Shown here: piece after piece, positions 1-9,282 of the stretch
Numbering within the stretch: position 1 is the first letter of the stretch
Layout: each line of letters opens with the position of its first letter
NCBI RefSeq assembly: GCF_038039535.1
Contig: NZ_JBBPHP010000014.1
Span: 62,001-126,000 of the forward strand
Direction: 5' to 3'
DNA: 64,000 nt
Origin: Catalinimonas sp038039535
GTDB lineage: Bacteria; Bacteroidota; Bacteroidia; Cytophagales; Cyclobacteriaceae
Notes under the pieces: model-generated
What the model saw: only the letters and a program-made list of their open reading frames with translations
Database searches by the model: none
Told to the model about the DNA's origin: nothing
Program-made: the position numbers and the translations under genes

Positions 1-638
1 AATAGTGAACCTGCTTTTTTATATTTAGTGCTCCTTATTTTTTCGTACCCCACCAAGGGTAATTGTCGAAGAGTGTCACTGAATATATATCTGTACTTAA
101 GAAAATTACCTCTGTGTTCAAGTACCGTTGCAAGTCCAAAGTCGGATGTAACAACCGGTTTTATTATTTGATCCTCTTTTATTGCAATAGGAATAATTAG
201 ATTATCTAGTTGGTCAAATTCTTTTTGTAAAAGCGAATCATACTGGGTGGCTTCCTCAAAAAAAATATCGCATAGAATAAGCTTTGGCTTTGAACTACTG
301 CTATTGATAAGTCTAAAGAAATTAACTAATGTTTCACGATCGGTGATGGCTTTATTTCCGATTTGAATCCCAAGGCTATCGTATTTTGGTACTAATTTTT
401 TACTCCAGGCAACATCAACGAAAGCAAAATTATAGGGTAATGAAGTTGTATCATTCTTGAATAGATAGGTATCTAGTAGTGTCTTGAACCGTGTATTATA
501 TTTAGCTATATCAAGTGCGCTAGGATGTAAAAAAGGTATGTTGATTAACAGAACAGTTGCTCCTACCAAAAGAAAAGCATGGAATAAGCAGAAAAGGTTT
601 ACTAACCAGAGATGCCTTGATGATAAACCTTTCTTCAT
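1..638 (-). CDS. CHASE2-type membrane sensor protein, partial (C-terminus beyond window)
   Basis: Reading the minus strand from an ATG at 638 gives an uninterrupted frame of 212 codons that leaves the window. The protein starts MKKGLSSRHLWLVNLF and has one hydrophobic segment at about residues 9-35. An extracytoplasmic-looking part follows, with motifs such as FAFVDVAW, a region around ITDRETLVNFFRLI and KPKLILCDIFFEE. This order (N-terminal membrane segment, then a domain that opens by naming an object and a time) resembles CHASE2 sensory domains, which are known as extracellular input modules. The start is 4 bases after the stop of the secreted protein at 643-1500, so the two are probably co-transcribed. 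The identification rests on pattern only; output domains, if any, lie outside the window. Confidence 0.6.
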   Translation of the reverse strand, partial: MKKGLSSRHLWLVNLFCLFHAFLLVGATVLLINIPFLHPSALDIAKYNTRFKTLLDTYLFKNDTTSLPYNFAFVDVAWSKKLVPKYDSLGIQIGNKAITDRETLVNFFRLINSSSSKPKLILCDIFFEEATQYDSLLQKEFDQLDNLIIPIAIKEDQIIKPVVTSDFGLATVLEHRGNFLKYRYIFSDTLRQLPLVGYEKIRSTKYKKAGSL

Positions 639-642
639 ATAC

Positions 643-1500
643 TCAAAGTAAAGAATGGTTATAAAGCCAAGCTTTCACTTCATCTCTTGTGCAACTACCA
701 TACAGTTCGTTAAAGAAGAGATGTATTTGTTTGATAAGCTCTATTTCACTATTAGAGTCCCCTTTTTTTCCAGCCTCTATAATCATATTTGCTTGTTGCA
801 TGAGTTGCTGATTTTCAACTTTGACAATGGTAAACTCAGTAATGGGATAATTAATTTGATTTTTGTGCTGAAAAAGTTTTGTGTGAAAAAAATTCTGTTT
901 TTGATAGCTTGAATCTATTAATCTAAACAAAGTTTCAGTTAACAATAGCTGTCCATTTTTGGCATTAATTTTCTTCTTTTTTTCACTATTGTCGGCTATA
1001 AAGAAATAATTGTTTTGATCTATAGGAAAATAATTTTGGTTGTAATCAATAGTAATGGTGTCAAGTAGCAAATGAGGTATTTGAAAAAATAGTTGAAAAT
1101 CATCTAAATGATTAATTATACCCACGCTGCCTCTGGTAAAGGTTGAACTTGTCAAGGGAAGCACTTCTTTACTACTTAGTGCAATAATTTCTGAATAAAC
1201 ATAATTTTTTTCGTCAGTATGCAAAGATTGTAGGGTATTTGAATTCTGTTTTTGGGGTTGTTGTGACGATTTTTTATGTAGCGGCTTAAGTACAACCTTC
1301 CCAACTTTCTCATTGAGAAAAACAATTAACCCTAACGAATCCTCAAAGTTAAATTTTTGTCCCTCTTCATAATGATTTTTGATACGAACTGTATCACTAT
1401 TGTCGGTAGTCACATCTCCGACTACGTGCAAAACATAGTATTTTTGGGCGCTTAAAGACAAAGAAAGGAAAAGTGTTACCAAGGTCAAGAAGTACTTCAT
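643..1500 (-). CDS. Secreted protein of unknown function, partner of CHASE2 gene
   Basis: This 285-residue protein begins with a clear signal peptide (MKYFLTLVTLFLSLSLSAQ) and so is exported to the periplasm or beyond. The first part after the signal (KYYVLHVVGDV) looks like a small beta domain. A lysine- and glutamine-rich linker lies near residues 75-95, and the C-terminal third is helical and ends with two cysteine-containing helices. I recognise no catalytic motif. The gene sits 4 bases upstream of the CHASE2-type gene on the same strand, which suggests a two-gene unit in which this protein is an extracytoplasmic partner of the sensor. It is divergent from the sigma-factor gene at 1821. 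Confidence 0.7.
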   Translation of the reverse strand: MKYFLTLVTLFLSLSLSAQKYYVLHVVGDVTTDNSDTVRIKNHYEEGQKFNFEDSLGLIVFLNEKVGKVVLKPLHKKSSQQPQKQNSNTLQSLHTDEKNYVYSEIIALSSKEVLPLTSSTFTRGSVGIINHLDDFQLFFQIPHLLLDTITIDYNQNYFPIDQNNYFFIADNSEKKKKINAKNGQLLLTETLFRLIDSSYQKQNFFHTKLFQHKNQINYPITEFTIVKVENQQLMQQANMIIEAGKKGDSNSEIELIKQIHLFFNELYGSCTRDEVKAWLYNHSLL

Positions 1501-1820
1501 AGATGTAATCTACTTTAGTAAATACAGAAAACCATTATACAAAAATATAGGCTATCTTTAGCAATAATGATTGCACTGAATGTTTTTTTAGAATTTCTTG
1601 AACAAATGATCATTATAAGTTTTGTTGATCAGTTTTTATCCAAAAGAAGAAACTTTGTTAAAAATGTTCAATCTAATGTAGGTTAGTAATATTGAGGGGG
1701 GAGATTAGAAAATTAACTTCAGCAGAATTGCTTATTTTATTATCTCATTTGAAAGGATTAGTAATATTTCCGATATTCAACACAGTTGAATTAACCAAAC
1801 CTTTACTGTTAAATTACTAT
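1501..1820. other. Intergenic region between divergent genes
   Basis: This AT-rich spacer must carry the promoters of the minus-strand secreted protein and the plus-strand sigma factor. The sigma frame stays open upstream to a TTG at 1692, but that extension has no match in the paralogous sigma factor at 13331. I saw no copy of the GGGTAAC element here and no terminator. Confidence 0.5.
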
Positions 1821-2384
1821 ATGTCTGAAGAGGAACTCGTTAAAAGGCTCAGAGAAAAAGATCTCAAAGGGTTTCGTTATCTGATGCAGTACTACCCAAT
1901 GTGCAGGAAAATGATGCGGAATTATAACTTGGATGAAGATTCCTCTAAAGACATTTTTCAGGAAAGTCTGATTGTTCTTTACGAAAATTTACAAAAGGAA
2001 AGTTTTGAACTTACTGCAAAAGTAAGCTCCTACCTCTATTCTGTATGCCAAAATAAAGTTAGGGCACATAGCCGCAAAAAAAGTAAAGTAGAGACAATCA
2101 CTATTTCAGAAGAACCAGATACTATAAAGCAAGTGAAGCATGGTCAAGATGACTCAAACCTCATTTTGTATAAAGAATTAGAAAATGAACTCCCGGAATA
2201 TGATGAAATTTACAATGCAATTGTAAATTTAGGGCACACGTGTAGGGAGTTATTGTCTATGTTTTACTATCATAGATTTCGTATGAAAGAAATCATGGAA
2301 GAGCAGGGATATACGAACGAAAATGCTACTCGACAAGCGAAAAAAAGATGTTTAGACCGACTTAAAAAATATTTTCTCGGATGA
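1821..2384 (+). CDS. ECF-like RNA polymerase sigma factor (module 1)
   Basis: This 187-residue protein has the plan of a short sigma-70 family factor. A region-2-like part lies at about residues 10-85 with the motif DIFQESLIVLYEN, then a charged linker, then a C-terminal region-4-like helix-turn-helix at about residues 135-185 (ELLSMFYYHRFRMKEIMEEQ...). I chose ATG 1821 because the product MSEEELVKRLREKD then aligns end to end with the paralogue at 13331-12747 (MTEQELIELLKKCD). The frame is open further upstream to 1692. The last codons overlap the anti-sigma gene as ATGA, so translation is probably coupled. The family usually directs transcription of a small regulon; its targets here are inferred, not shown. 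Confidence 0.85.
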   Translation: MSEEELVKRLREKDLKGFRYLMQYYPMCRKMMRNYNLDEDSSKDIFQESLIVLYENLQKESFELTAKVSSYLYSVCQNKVRAHSRKKSKVETITISEEPDTIKQVKHGQDDSNLILYKELENELPEYDEIYNAIVNLGHTCRELLSMFYYHRFRMKEIMEEQGYTNENATRQAKKRCLDRLKKYFLG

Positions 2385-3052
2385 TTAACGACGAAAACAG
2401 AACCGATTTAATTGATCAATATTTAAGTGGAGAACTAAGTGGGGAAATGCTTCAAGAATTTGAAGAGCAACTGGAAGGTGATTCAGACTTTCGTAAAGAA
2501 GTTGCTCTTCAGCAAAAAATTATCCAAACGATTAAAGAAAAGGAGCGAAGTGATTTAAGGAATGACATAAAACAACTTTTCAAAGAAGAGGTAGAAGATA
2601 AAAAAGCACCCCTTGGAGGCAAAGCAGATGGACAACAAGAGGAAGTAAAGGAAATAGATGATAGAAAGGTGGTAGATATCTCTCCTCATCGACGCTACAT
2701 TGCCATCGCAGCTGCTATTGGATTGCTTATATTGACAGCGATACTCTTTTTTACACTTCAACCAGATAACTCTGACCCACAGTTTGTCTTCCTGGAAGTC
2801 ACTGTTCCTCCAGGAGGTAGAGGCGTATTGCCTACTCAAATACCTGATTCGTTGGCAGTAGAAGTTATTTCCCAGCACTCAGAATACAATTTTCACTACC
2901 AATTGAAGGATACGCTAAAACTATACGGAGATTTCAATATAAACGATTTGACAATCTACTATGAGCCAAATGCTGAACAATATCTCTTATTGATTGATGA
3001 TACGGAATATTCTTTGAATACCACATCAGATATAGTACCACTTCGTCCGTAA
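2381..3052 (+). CDS. Membrane-anchored anti-sigma factor (module 1)
   Basis: This 223-residue protein starts inside the stop of the sigma gene (ATGA overlap). Residues 1-70 are an acidic and helical cytoplasmic part with the motifs IDQYLSGEL and FRKEVALQQKII, which recur in the short protein at 12750-12532. A charged linker leads to one transmembrane segment at about residues 106-126. About 95 extracytoplasmic residues follow, with VTVPPGGRG and several beta-like strands. The layout (cytoplasmic sigma-binding part, one membrane span, outside domain) is that of a transmembrane anti-sigma factor that releases its sigma on an envelope signal. I see no zinc-binding HxxxCxxC motif, so it is not a classical ZAS protein. 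The gene is convergent with the CHAT gene, with 82 bases between stops. Confidence 0.8.
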   Translation: MINDENRTDLIDQYLSGELSGEMLQEFEEQLEGDSDFRKEVALQQKIIQTIKEKERSDLRNDIKQLFKEEVEDKKAPLGGKADGQQEEVKEIDDRKVVDISPHRRYIAIAAAIGLLILTAILFFTLQPDNSDPQFVFLEVTVPPGGRGVLPTQIPDSLAVEVISQHSEYNFHYQLKDTLKLYGDFNINDLTIYYEPNAEQYLLLIDDTEYSLNTTSDIVPLRP

Positions 3053-3134
3053 CTCAATCCAGCAAGAAATTTATTCTACTTTCATAAGACGTGACCATCT
3101 TCGTGTTTTAAAAGAATAAACGACCTCCCCTAGA

Positions 3135-5954
3135 TCATTCAACTAATGTAAATGCAGCCCATTGGTAAGGATCGTATTTTTCCCGCATCTGCTGCTGGGC
3201 TTTTCGGAATGCCTTTCTAATAGTCAGCTTTTCCTGCAAATAAAACTGGTAAAATAGCTGCATCATTTCCTGAGTTTCCAAATCTGGAACTGACCAAAGA
3301 CTCATAATAATTTTTTGAGCTCCGGCCTCCCGTAATGCACGCTGTAGTCCGTATACCCCCTCGCTGCCACGAACCAAACCTAAGCCGGTTTCGCAAGCAG
3401 AAAGTACAACCAGTTGGGTCTGATGTAAATCAAGTTGGGCAGCTTCAGTAGCAAGCAGAATTCCATCATCTGCTTTGACTGGCTGTTCACGGTCTTTCCA
3501 ATTTCGGTTGGCATCGGCAAACGCTAATCCACTGAGTAGCATTGCTTCATCTTCTAAAAGAAGAGTATCTTGTTGCTCTTTACTTTTGGAAAGCTGATCA
3601 TCCAATATTAGTTCATCCTCCGAAGTTGGAGCATCAGTAGAATCTTTGGAATCTTTGAAAAAACCATGAGTAGCGATGTGCAAAATGCTGGGAGAAACAA
3701 GTTGACTGACGGCTTCTTCTGAGGCCTCCGCTTCGGTGAAAAGTTCAGAGGCTATACCTTGATCTTCCACTAAATTAGCAATAGCTTCTATTTCTCCCTT
3801 CGTCCCGGGCAGGTATTCAAATGGCTCTTGTGAATTAGAAGAGCCATTTTGAGTATTTGTTTCTGACTTAGGTGGTGTGCCGTATCGAATACTACCAAAT
3901 AGAACTGCATTTTGTGGCGAAGACTCCGAAGATTGTAGCGTGATCTGACGAGTGCTACTTAGCTGCCGTAGATCGTAGCGATCCAGTAGTAAGCCTTCCG
4001 GATGAGGCAGGGCGGCAAAGGCTACCTGGTGAAGAATACCGGCCGGTGAAAAATGAACCACCTGAGTATTTTGTAGAAATGGCTCCAGCGGTTCCCAAAC
4101 TAACTGATATAATTCATCTCCGGTAAGATTTTTATTAACGGGGGAGGCCCCTCTTGCTTGATATAGTTGCTGAGGTGAATTACTGCTATCGATCTTAAGC
4201 AATCTGTCAAGTTGGAATTGCTGAGCTAAGAGGATGAAGTGCGGGTGAACTTCTTCGGGGACTAGTAAGACTGCTGCGTAGGTACGTAAACTATCTATTT
4301 CCTTAATTGAAGTAGTAGTTTGACTATTGGAAGAAGGATCCTGCGGAAGATTGTAAAAATAAATAAATTCTACGGCAGCTTCGCCTTCTTTAAGTTGCTG
4401 CTGTATTGCCTTCCAGTCAGTTTGCAAGAGATCCTGGGCATTGCGGCTCAGTTCCTTTTCCAGCAAATCCAATTGTTGTTCAAGGGCAGGATGTTCTGTG
4501 TCATGGTGAACCTTTTGCTTCTTACATGTTAGCCACTGATCAGCTATTTTATGTAAGTAGGCATTATCCGAATTTTGCGCAGAAACTCTCAAATTGCGCT
4601 TTTTCTCTAAGAGCATACCTTTATCCTGCAAAGCGGTGTTGTAAGCGTAGCTGGCCAGTTCAGGATGTTGCTGGTGATGTCTCATCACAAAGTTATGCAG
4701 CATCGCTGAGATGATGAAGATTTGGTTTTCGGCAGCAGTAAGATACTGCATATCTCTACTGGCATAATCTTCCTCTTCTTCCATTTCTTCACCGTAAGGT
4801 GAGGGTTCTCCTTGCTGATACAACAGTAGAATCTCAGTCAAGGCATCTTTATAATCACGGTAGAAATTAGCCGATTTATTAATAGCTCCGCGGGCTTCGT
4901 AGAACCGGGCCAGTTGAATATACACATCACCGTGCGAGCTCCATTTGATTTTACCTTGAATTTGATCTCGCTGCTGGAGTTTGTCCAGCAGTTGATCTTC
5001 CAGCACTACTTTTTCTTCTTCATTTAATTGATCAAACCGTTGCATCTTTTCCTCAAACTCTTGACGACTTATAGTTTTCTTTGCCTGATAACCAACTGGA
5101 GTAGTTAGCTGATTCATTCCTCTGATAGCAGCCTCCGTATCTGCTCTCTCAGCATCTTCGGCCAAAGCCAAAGCCTCTTCTGGGGAACTGCCTTCATCCA
5201 ATTCCTGAACTCCTTTGAGTAGGGGTAGATAAGAGGAAATTAGACTGTTGTCTTCCATCTTAAGCAATTGTTGTATGGCTTCTTCATCGCTAAGATCTCC
5301 ACCCTCTTCCGCTAGCTTCATAAGTTCGGCCAAGTCACTGGCTCCTTCTTTACCGTACATGGCACCATACATTTCCAGGGCCATCTGATCATTGTTTTCT
5401 TCTTCCTGCTCTTCATATTTTTCCGTAATTTCGAACGCAGCTGCCATTTTGCGTTGATATGCCTGAGGGTCTACTACAGAGACTTCGCCAAGACTGCTCA
5501 AAAGAGGATCATCAGATTCGCTCATTACCTCGTTTGTATTGACTCCACTTATCAAGGAACTATGCAACTGTATATCCAGCCAACTTTTATACAGCAAATG
5601 CTTAAGCAGCGAATCTTCGGGAAGCTTATCCGCTTGGGGTTGCATTTCCTCTCTTATCTGCGCAGCTTTATTTTCCTGCTGTGTATAATGGTAACTTAAC
5701 CATTGATGGTACTGTAGGTTTAGGTAATCTAAGCTGTTTGTTCCGTGATTTTGCGCTACTTCAGAAGCCACTTTGTCCAGCTCTACTATCGCCTTATCAT
5801 ATTCACCTCCCATCATGTACATAAAATGGAGGGGGCTTTCGGATGATTCGCCTGCGAAAACCTCGGGCCACTCCATCACTTGTCCGAAGCCGAGAGAAAA
5901 GCTAATACACAGAATGCTGATAATGATAAAAAGTTTCTGAAATAAATTTTTCAT
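3135..5954 (-). CDS. Secreted TPR-like CHAT-domain protease (module 1)
   Basis: The product is about 939 residues when started at the ATG at 5954, which begins a signal peptide (MKNLFQKLFIIISILCISFSLGFGQ). An upstream in-frame start at 6050 would bury that signal and is rejected. The N-terminal half holds TPR-like helical repeats and a long glutamate-rich helical stretch. The last 350 or so residues are a CHAT domain, a caspase-related peptidase fold, with the catalytic His in HIATHGFF (His763) and Cys in LSACETGLG (Cys854). The domain ends WAAFTLVE, as does its paralogue at 13725-16436. A secreted CHAT protease beside a membrane anti-sigma suggests regulated proteolysis in the envelope, but its substrate is unknown. 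Confidence 0.9.
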   Translation of the reverse strand: MKNLFQKLFIIISILCISFSLGFGQVMEWPEVFAGESSESPLHFMYMMGGEYDKAIVELDKVASEVAQNHGTNSLDYLNLQYHQWLSYHYTQQENKAAQIREEMQPQADKLPEDSLLKHLLYKSWLDIQLHSSLISGVNTNEVMSESDDPLLSSLGEVSVVDPQAYQRKMAAAFEITEKYEEQEEENNDQMALEMYGAMYGKEGASDLAELMKLAEEGGDLSDEEAIQQLLKMEDNSLISSYLPLLKGVQELDEGSSPEEALALAEDAERADTEAAIRGMNQLTTPVGYQAKKTISRQEFEEKMQRFDQLNEEEKVVLEDQLLDKLQQRDQIQGKIKWSSHGDVYIQLARFYEARGAINKSANFYRDYKDALTEILLLYQQGEPSPYGEEMEEEEDYASRDMQYLTAAENQIFIISAMLHNFVMRHHQQHPELASYAYNTALQDKGMLLEKKRNLRVSAQNSDNAYLHKIADQWLTCKKQKVHHDTEHPALEQQLDLLEKELSRNAQDLLQTDWKAIQQQLKEGEAAVEFIYFYNLPQDPSSNSQTTTSIKEIDSLRTYAAVLLVPEEVHPHFILLAQQFQLDRLLKIDSSNSPQQLYQARGASPVNKNLTGDELYQLVWEPLEPFLQNTQVVHFSPAGILHQVAFAALPHPEGLLLDRYDLRQLSSTRQITLQSSESSPQNAVLFGSIRYGTPPKSETNTQNGSSNSQEPFEYLPGTKGEIEAIANLVEDQGIASELFTEAEASEEAVSQLVSPSILHIATHGFFKDSKDSTDAPTSEDELILDDQLSKSKEQQDTLLLEDEAMLLSGLAFADANRNWKDREQPVKADDGILLATEAAQLDLHQTQLVVLSACETGLGLVRGSEGVYGLQRALREAGAQKIIMSLWSVPDLETQEMMQLFYQFYLQEKLTIRKAFRKAQQQMREKYDPYQWAAFTLVE

Positions 5955-6442
5955 TGTAGTTGCTAATATGATATGGACTTGACAAATAAAAGTGTGTTCA
6001 ATCTTTAAATGGGTAGATATATGTATCACATTAATATAATCTTTGAGCAAAGTCTTTCATAAAAATTTATCAATAATTTTTTCATCTTTAGTAGGTCTTT
6101 ATTGACTGACTTTTTGATCTGATTGTCAATTTGTGAGAAAGAATTATGGGTTAGTGAGAGAAATAGGTTGTTTTTTGAGACTTTTAGCCTGTTTACTAGA
6201 TTGATGTTCTTATAGGGTGAATTTAACGTCCAATTTTATAGTGAGTAAATCCTTGAAGGAAAGACAAATATCCTTATCAAAAAAATGCCTAATATTTTGA
6301 TTAACTGACCAAAATCTATTAGCATTAACCTTATTTCGTTTTGTGTTCTATCCTGATATGAGTAGCAAAAAACGGATGATATATGCTTTCTAAAATCATT
6401 ATTGCAGATCAGAAGATATAGCCAAAACTTTTATCTATTATT
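5955..6442. other. Intergenic region between divergent CHAT and caspase genes
   Basis: This stretch of roughly 490 bases separates two divergently transcribed protease genes and must carry both promoters. It is AT-rich. I found no open frame worth calling, no copy of the GGGTAAC element and no clear terminator. Confidence 0.5.
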
Positions 6443-8614
6443 ATGATACAACCTTTTAACGCTCACCCAACCTGTCTAGCTTGTATAGCCTTTCTTACCT
6501 TAAGCTGTCTTAGTACCACCATGTCACCTCAGGAGAAGACAGAAGTGTTTGATAGCAAAATTATTTCCAGAGCACAGAATGCAGAAGCAACTTACAACTC
6601 TGATGAAAATTTGAAAGAAACTTCTATCCAAGTAGCTGTCGATCCGAATAAGATTGCATTAATCATAGCGATTAGTGAGTATGATTCAGAAACGGGATGG
6701 GATAAAATAGCATCAACCAATGATATACCCTTAATCAAAGCTTCTTTAGCAGCCCAGGGATTTGATACTGTCAATAATGTTGCCGTTTTGCAAGATCAGC
6801 AAGCCTCCCGAACTGGCATCACACAAGCTATTCAGCAACATTTGTTGAAGAAAGCTCAACCAGGCAGTATAGCCGTTCTCCATTATTCGGGACATGGGCA
6901 GCAGGTATTTGATGACAACGGAGAAGAACTGGACGGTTTTGATGAAGCGCTAGTACCCTATGATGCACCCCAGAAGGTGGAAGGACCAAATTCCGATTAT
7001 AAGGGAGAAAAACATTTGCGGGATGATGAACTGGGTTTACTGCTGAGACAGTTACGCCAGAAGATAGGCCCCTCAGGTGATCTGATCGTTGTTTTGGATG
7101 CATGCCATTCGGGTACGGCTACTCGGGGAGAACTAACCCATGTTAGAGGGACGAATACAAAGATTGCTCCCCCGGGTTATCAACCGTCTCAATCCCGAGG
7201 TAAGAATGAAGGTTGGGATGAGGCTGGAGAAGGGAATCAGTTATCGCCCATAGTAGTAATAAGTGGGGCAGGGGCCAATCAGCTTAACTACGAAGCTCGT
7301 GATAAGAACGGTAACCGGGTAGGTTCACTTTCCTACGCCCTTAGCCGTACCCTTAGTAAAGCCGAAGCTCATACTTCTTACCGCGGGCTATTTGATATGA
7401 TTATGGTAGACATGAGTTCGCTGGCTCCTCGCCAAACTCCCCAGATAGAAGGAGATCTGGACCGGCAGATTTTAGGTGGTCAGGCGGTACCTCAATTGGA
7501 TTACTACACCGTGAAGGAGCACTACGATGATAAAAATATCACCATTAAGGGTGGGCAGCTTTACGGGATTTATGAGGATACTGAAGTTGCCTTATATGAT
7601 ATTGATACTCAAGATACTACTGGTGTAACTCCTAAAGCATCCGGTCGGGTAATTGCTTCCTATTTACAGGAAAGCGATGTGTTGTTGGATCAGGGGGTAA
7701 GTCAAAGTGAGGCAGAAAATTCCTGGGTATTTATTACCAGCAAGAATTTCGGAGCCATGCAGGTGAAGGTAAAACTGGATATCCGGGAAAATGAGGCTTT
7801 TACCAACGCCTTGAGAAAAGAGTTTGCCGAAGCCCCCCTGATTAAGGAAACCGCTGAAAACCCTGAGTTGCTGATAGAAATGAATACGGAATTTACCAAA
7901 GAACAGGGAGTCAATGCACTACAAATTATTACGGCACATGATTATGTAGTTTATGAGAATGTTGTTCAGGAAGCTCGTACTCCGGCCATTGCTGAGGACG
8001 TGACGGAGAAGATTATCTCGTACGCCCAGGCATCCTTTCTCCGTAATCTGGAAATGGAAGCTGAGGATATTCGGGTATCCTTTGAGGTAATTCCTATTGA
8101 AGCGGAGCAACAGGGCCGAAGGGTAGTTGAAACCCGCTCCCTACCGATAGAGAATAAAATGAACAAGGAGGGTATGTTGGTTCTCAACGAGGGTGATTAT
8201 ATAAAATTACGCATTATTAATCATGGAATAAAAAAAGCCTACTTCGCCTTACTAGATATTCAACCGGATAATGTGATCAATGCATTGATACCCAATAATG
8301 GAAGAACGGCCGAAGAATACGTGGTTGCGGCGGGTGATACTTTGATACCCAATGATATTTTTCAGATTGGGCGGCCTTTTGGTACCGAAAATTTCAAGCT
8401 GATTGCCACCACCGAGCCTTTTGAAATCGGGCCAATCGTTACTACCCGGGGAGAGTCTACCGGAAGAGGTGGGAATCTAACCCCTCTGGAAAAACTATTT
8501 AGAGATACATATAAGACTAAACGGATGAAGAATAGGGGAGCGAGTACCCCTAGTGTGTCTCCTTCCTCAGGACATATTGAGACTTTGGTGTTTAGGATAG
8601 AAGAAGGCAAATAA
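6443..8614 (+). CDS. Metacaspase-like peptidase C14 with DUF4384 C-terminal domain
   Basis: This 723-residue protein carries a caspase p20-like domain at about residues 70-340. The catalytic pair is visible: His151 in HYSGHGQQ and Cys221 in LDACHSG. The acidic stretch DNGEELDGFDEALVPYD is typical of bacterial metacaspases. A C-terminal region at about residues 590-680 (KLRIINHGIKKAYFALLDI, ALIPNN) matches the DUF4384 pattern often fused to bacterial caspases. The N-terminus has a hydrophobic stretch and a cysteine (LTLSC), so it may be exported or lipidated, though the signal is weak. It lies divergent from the CHAT gene, and two different caspase-clan proteases around one sigma module is the notable context. 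Substrates are not known. Confidence 0.9.
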   Translation: MIQPFNAHPTCLACIAFLTLSCLSTTMSPQEKTEVFDSKIISRAQNAEATYNSDENLKETSIQVAVDPNKIALIIAISEYDSETGWDKIASTNDIPLIKASLAAQGFDTVNNVAVLQDQQASRTGITQAIQQHLLKKAQPGSIAVLHYSGHGQQVFDDNGEELDGFDEALVPYDAPQKVEGPNSDYKGEKHLRDDELGLLLRQLRQKIGPSGDLIVVLDACHSGTATRGELTHVRGTNTKIAPPGYQPSQSRGKNEGWDEAGEGNQLSPIVVISGAGANQLNYEARDKNGNRVGSLSYALSRTLSKAEAHTSYRGLFDMIMVDMSSLAPRQTPQIEGDLDRQILGGQAVPQLDYYTVKEHYDDKNITIKGGQLYGIYEDTEVALYDIDTQDTTGVTPKASGRVIASYLQESDVLLDQGVSQSEAENSWVFITSKNFGAMQVKVKLDIRENEAFTNALRKEFAEAPLIKETAENPELLIEMNTEFTKEQGVNALQIITAHDYVVYENVVQEARTPAIAEDVTEKIISYAQASFLRNLEMEAEDIRVSFEVIPIEAEQQGRRVVETRSLPIENKMNKEGMLVLNEGDYIKLRIINHGIKKAYFALLDIQPDNVINALIPNNGRTAEEYVVAAGDTLIPNDIFQIGRPFGTENFKLIATTEPFEIGPIVTTRGESTGRGGNLTPLEKLFRDTYKTKRMKNRGASTPSVSPSSGHIETLVFRIEEGK

Positions 8615-8779
8615 AATCATGGGCCAGGGTTATGTTTTGACCATAGCTAAGCATGTATAGAGTAAAAAAAATGCATAATATTGAGTCAATCGGAAAGTTC
8701 AAGACCCTAACTGGGAAAATAGATAGGTTATCCTATGTTTTTTTACAGCAATAATCGGCAAGAAAAAAATAGGGGGGCA

Positions 8780-8805
8780 GGGTAACCTATTTGTCAAATC
8801 GTCAT
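8780..8805 (+). promoter_or_regulatory. Candidate ECF-type promoter, site 1
   Basis: GGGTAACC at 8780-8787 is followed after 12 bases by CGTCAT at 8800-8805. The same two blocks with the same spacing recur at 9053-9078 and 17169-17194. The distance fits -35/-10 elements read by ECF sigma factors, whose -10 commonly contains CGTC. An imperfect inverted copy of the first block lies at 8723-8733. Confidence 0.5.
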
Positions 8806-8811
8806 CCTCCG

Positions 8812-8961
8812 CTAAATATTAATCACTTTAATTGAAAACAGAACAAACCATTCGTTACTGGATAGAATCTGAAAGAAATGTGACTACGGATATTATGTGC
8901 TCCTAACTTGTATCTTCTTATAACCAAAGCCTCTTATTCTTCATAAGGGGCTTTTGTTTTT
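8812..8961 (+). ncRNA. Candidate small RNA between promoter site 1 and a terminator
   Basis: If transcription starts shortly after the candidate -10 at 8800-8805, the first strong terminator is at 8926-8961, giving an RNA of roughly 150 bases. The interval has no reading frame longer than a few codons after any ATG. It does not look like a tRNA or any riboswitch I know. The call is an inference from promoter-like and terminator-like sequence. Confidence 0.35.
8926..8961 (+). terminator. Rho-independent terminator
   Basis: AAAGCCTCTTAT at 8926-8937 can pair with ATAAGGGGCTTT at 8943-8954 (one G-U pair), with a short loop, followed by a T-rich run. It lies about 310 bases after the caspase stop, so it may end either that transcript or a separate small RNA. 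Confidence 0.75.
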
Positions 8962-9052
8962 AGGGTAATAGTATTGCTAAATGAAAATTCCTGCTTCTCA
9001 ATCATACCTCCTAACCCTCCATCTTGGTTTTAAATAATTTTTTCCAAAGGAT

Positions 9053-9078
9053 GGGTAACGTTTTTCCCTTTTCGCCAT
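9053..9078 (+). promoter_or_regulatory. Candidate ECF-type promoter, site 2
   Basis: GGGTAACG at 9053-9060 is followed after 12 bases by CGCCAT at 9073-9078, the same layout as sites 1 and 3. It lies 204 bases upstream of the small lipoprotein gene at 9283 and would give that gene a long structured leader. Confidence 0.45.
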
Positions 9079-9168
9079 AGATAGATGAAAGTAACACGTA
9101 GAATTCTACGCTAACGGTTTTAAAGATAGTCTACTAAAGCTAATTCAGACATTCACTAAAAACCTTAG

Positions 9169-9237
9169 CTGCTTTCCGGAAAGCAGGGCTGATTACCCGT
9201 GTGGGGTAGGTATGATGCTCTGCTTTCTAAACCCCAC
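9169..9237 (+). promoter_or_regulatory. Structured leader upstream of small lipoprotein gene
   Basis: A perfect 18-base palindrome, CTGCTTTCCGGAAAGCAG, spans 9169-9186. A second inverted repeat, GTGGGGT at 9201-9207 with ACCCCAC at 9231-9237, follows at once. The second loop repeats CTGCTTTC. Both would fold in the leader of a transcript starting near 9085. No known riboswitch class is recognised. Confidence 0.45.
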
Positions 9238-9282
9238 CAGCTAAACGGCTGAGCCAATTTTTCTAATTCTAATCTGGAAAAA

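Noticed and set aside
655..912. An 85-codon plus-strand frame.
   Set aside because: It is antisense to the 285-residue secreted protein, which has a clear signal peptide.
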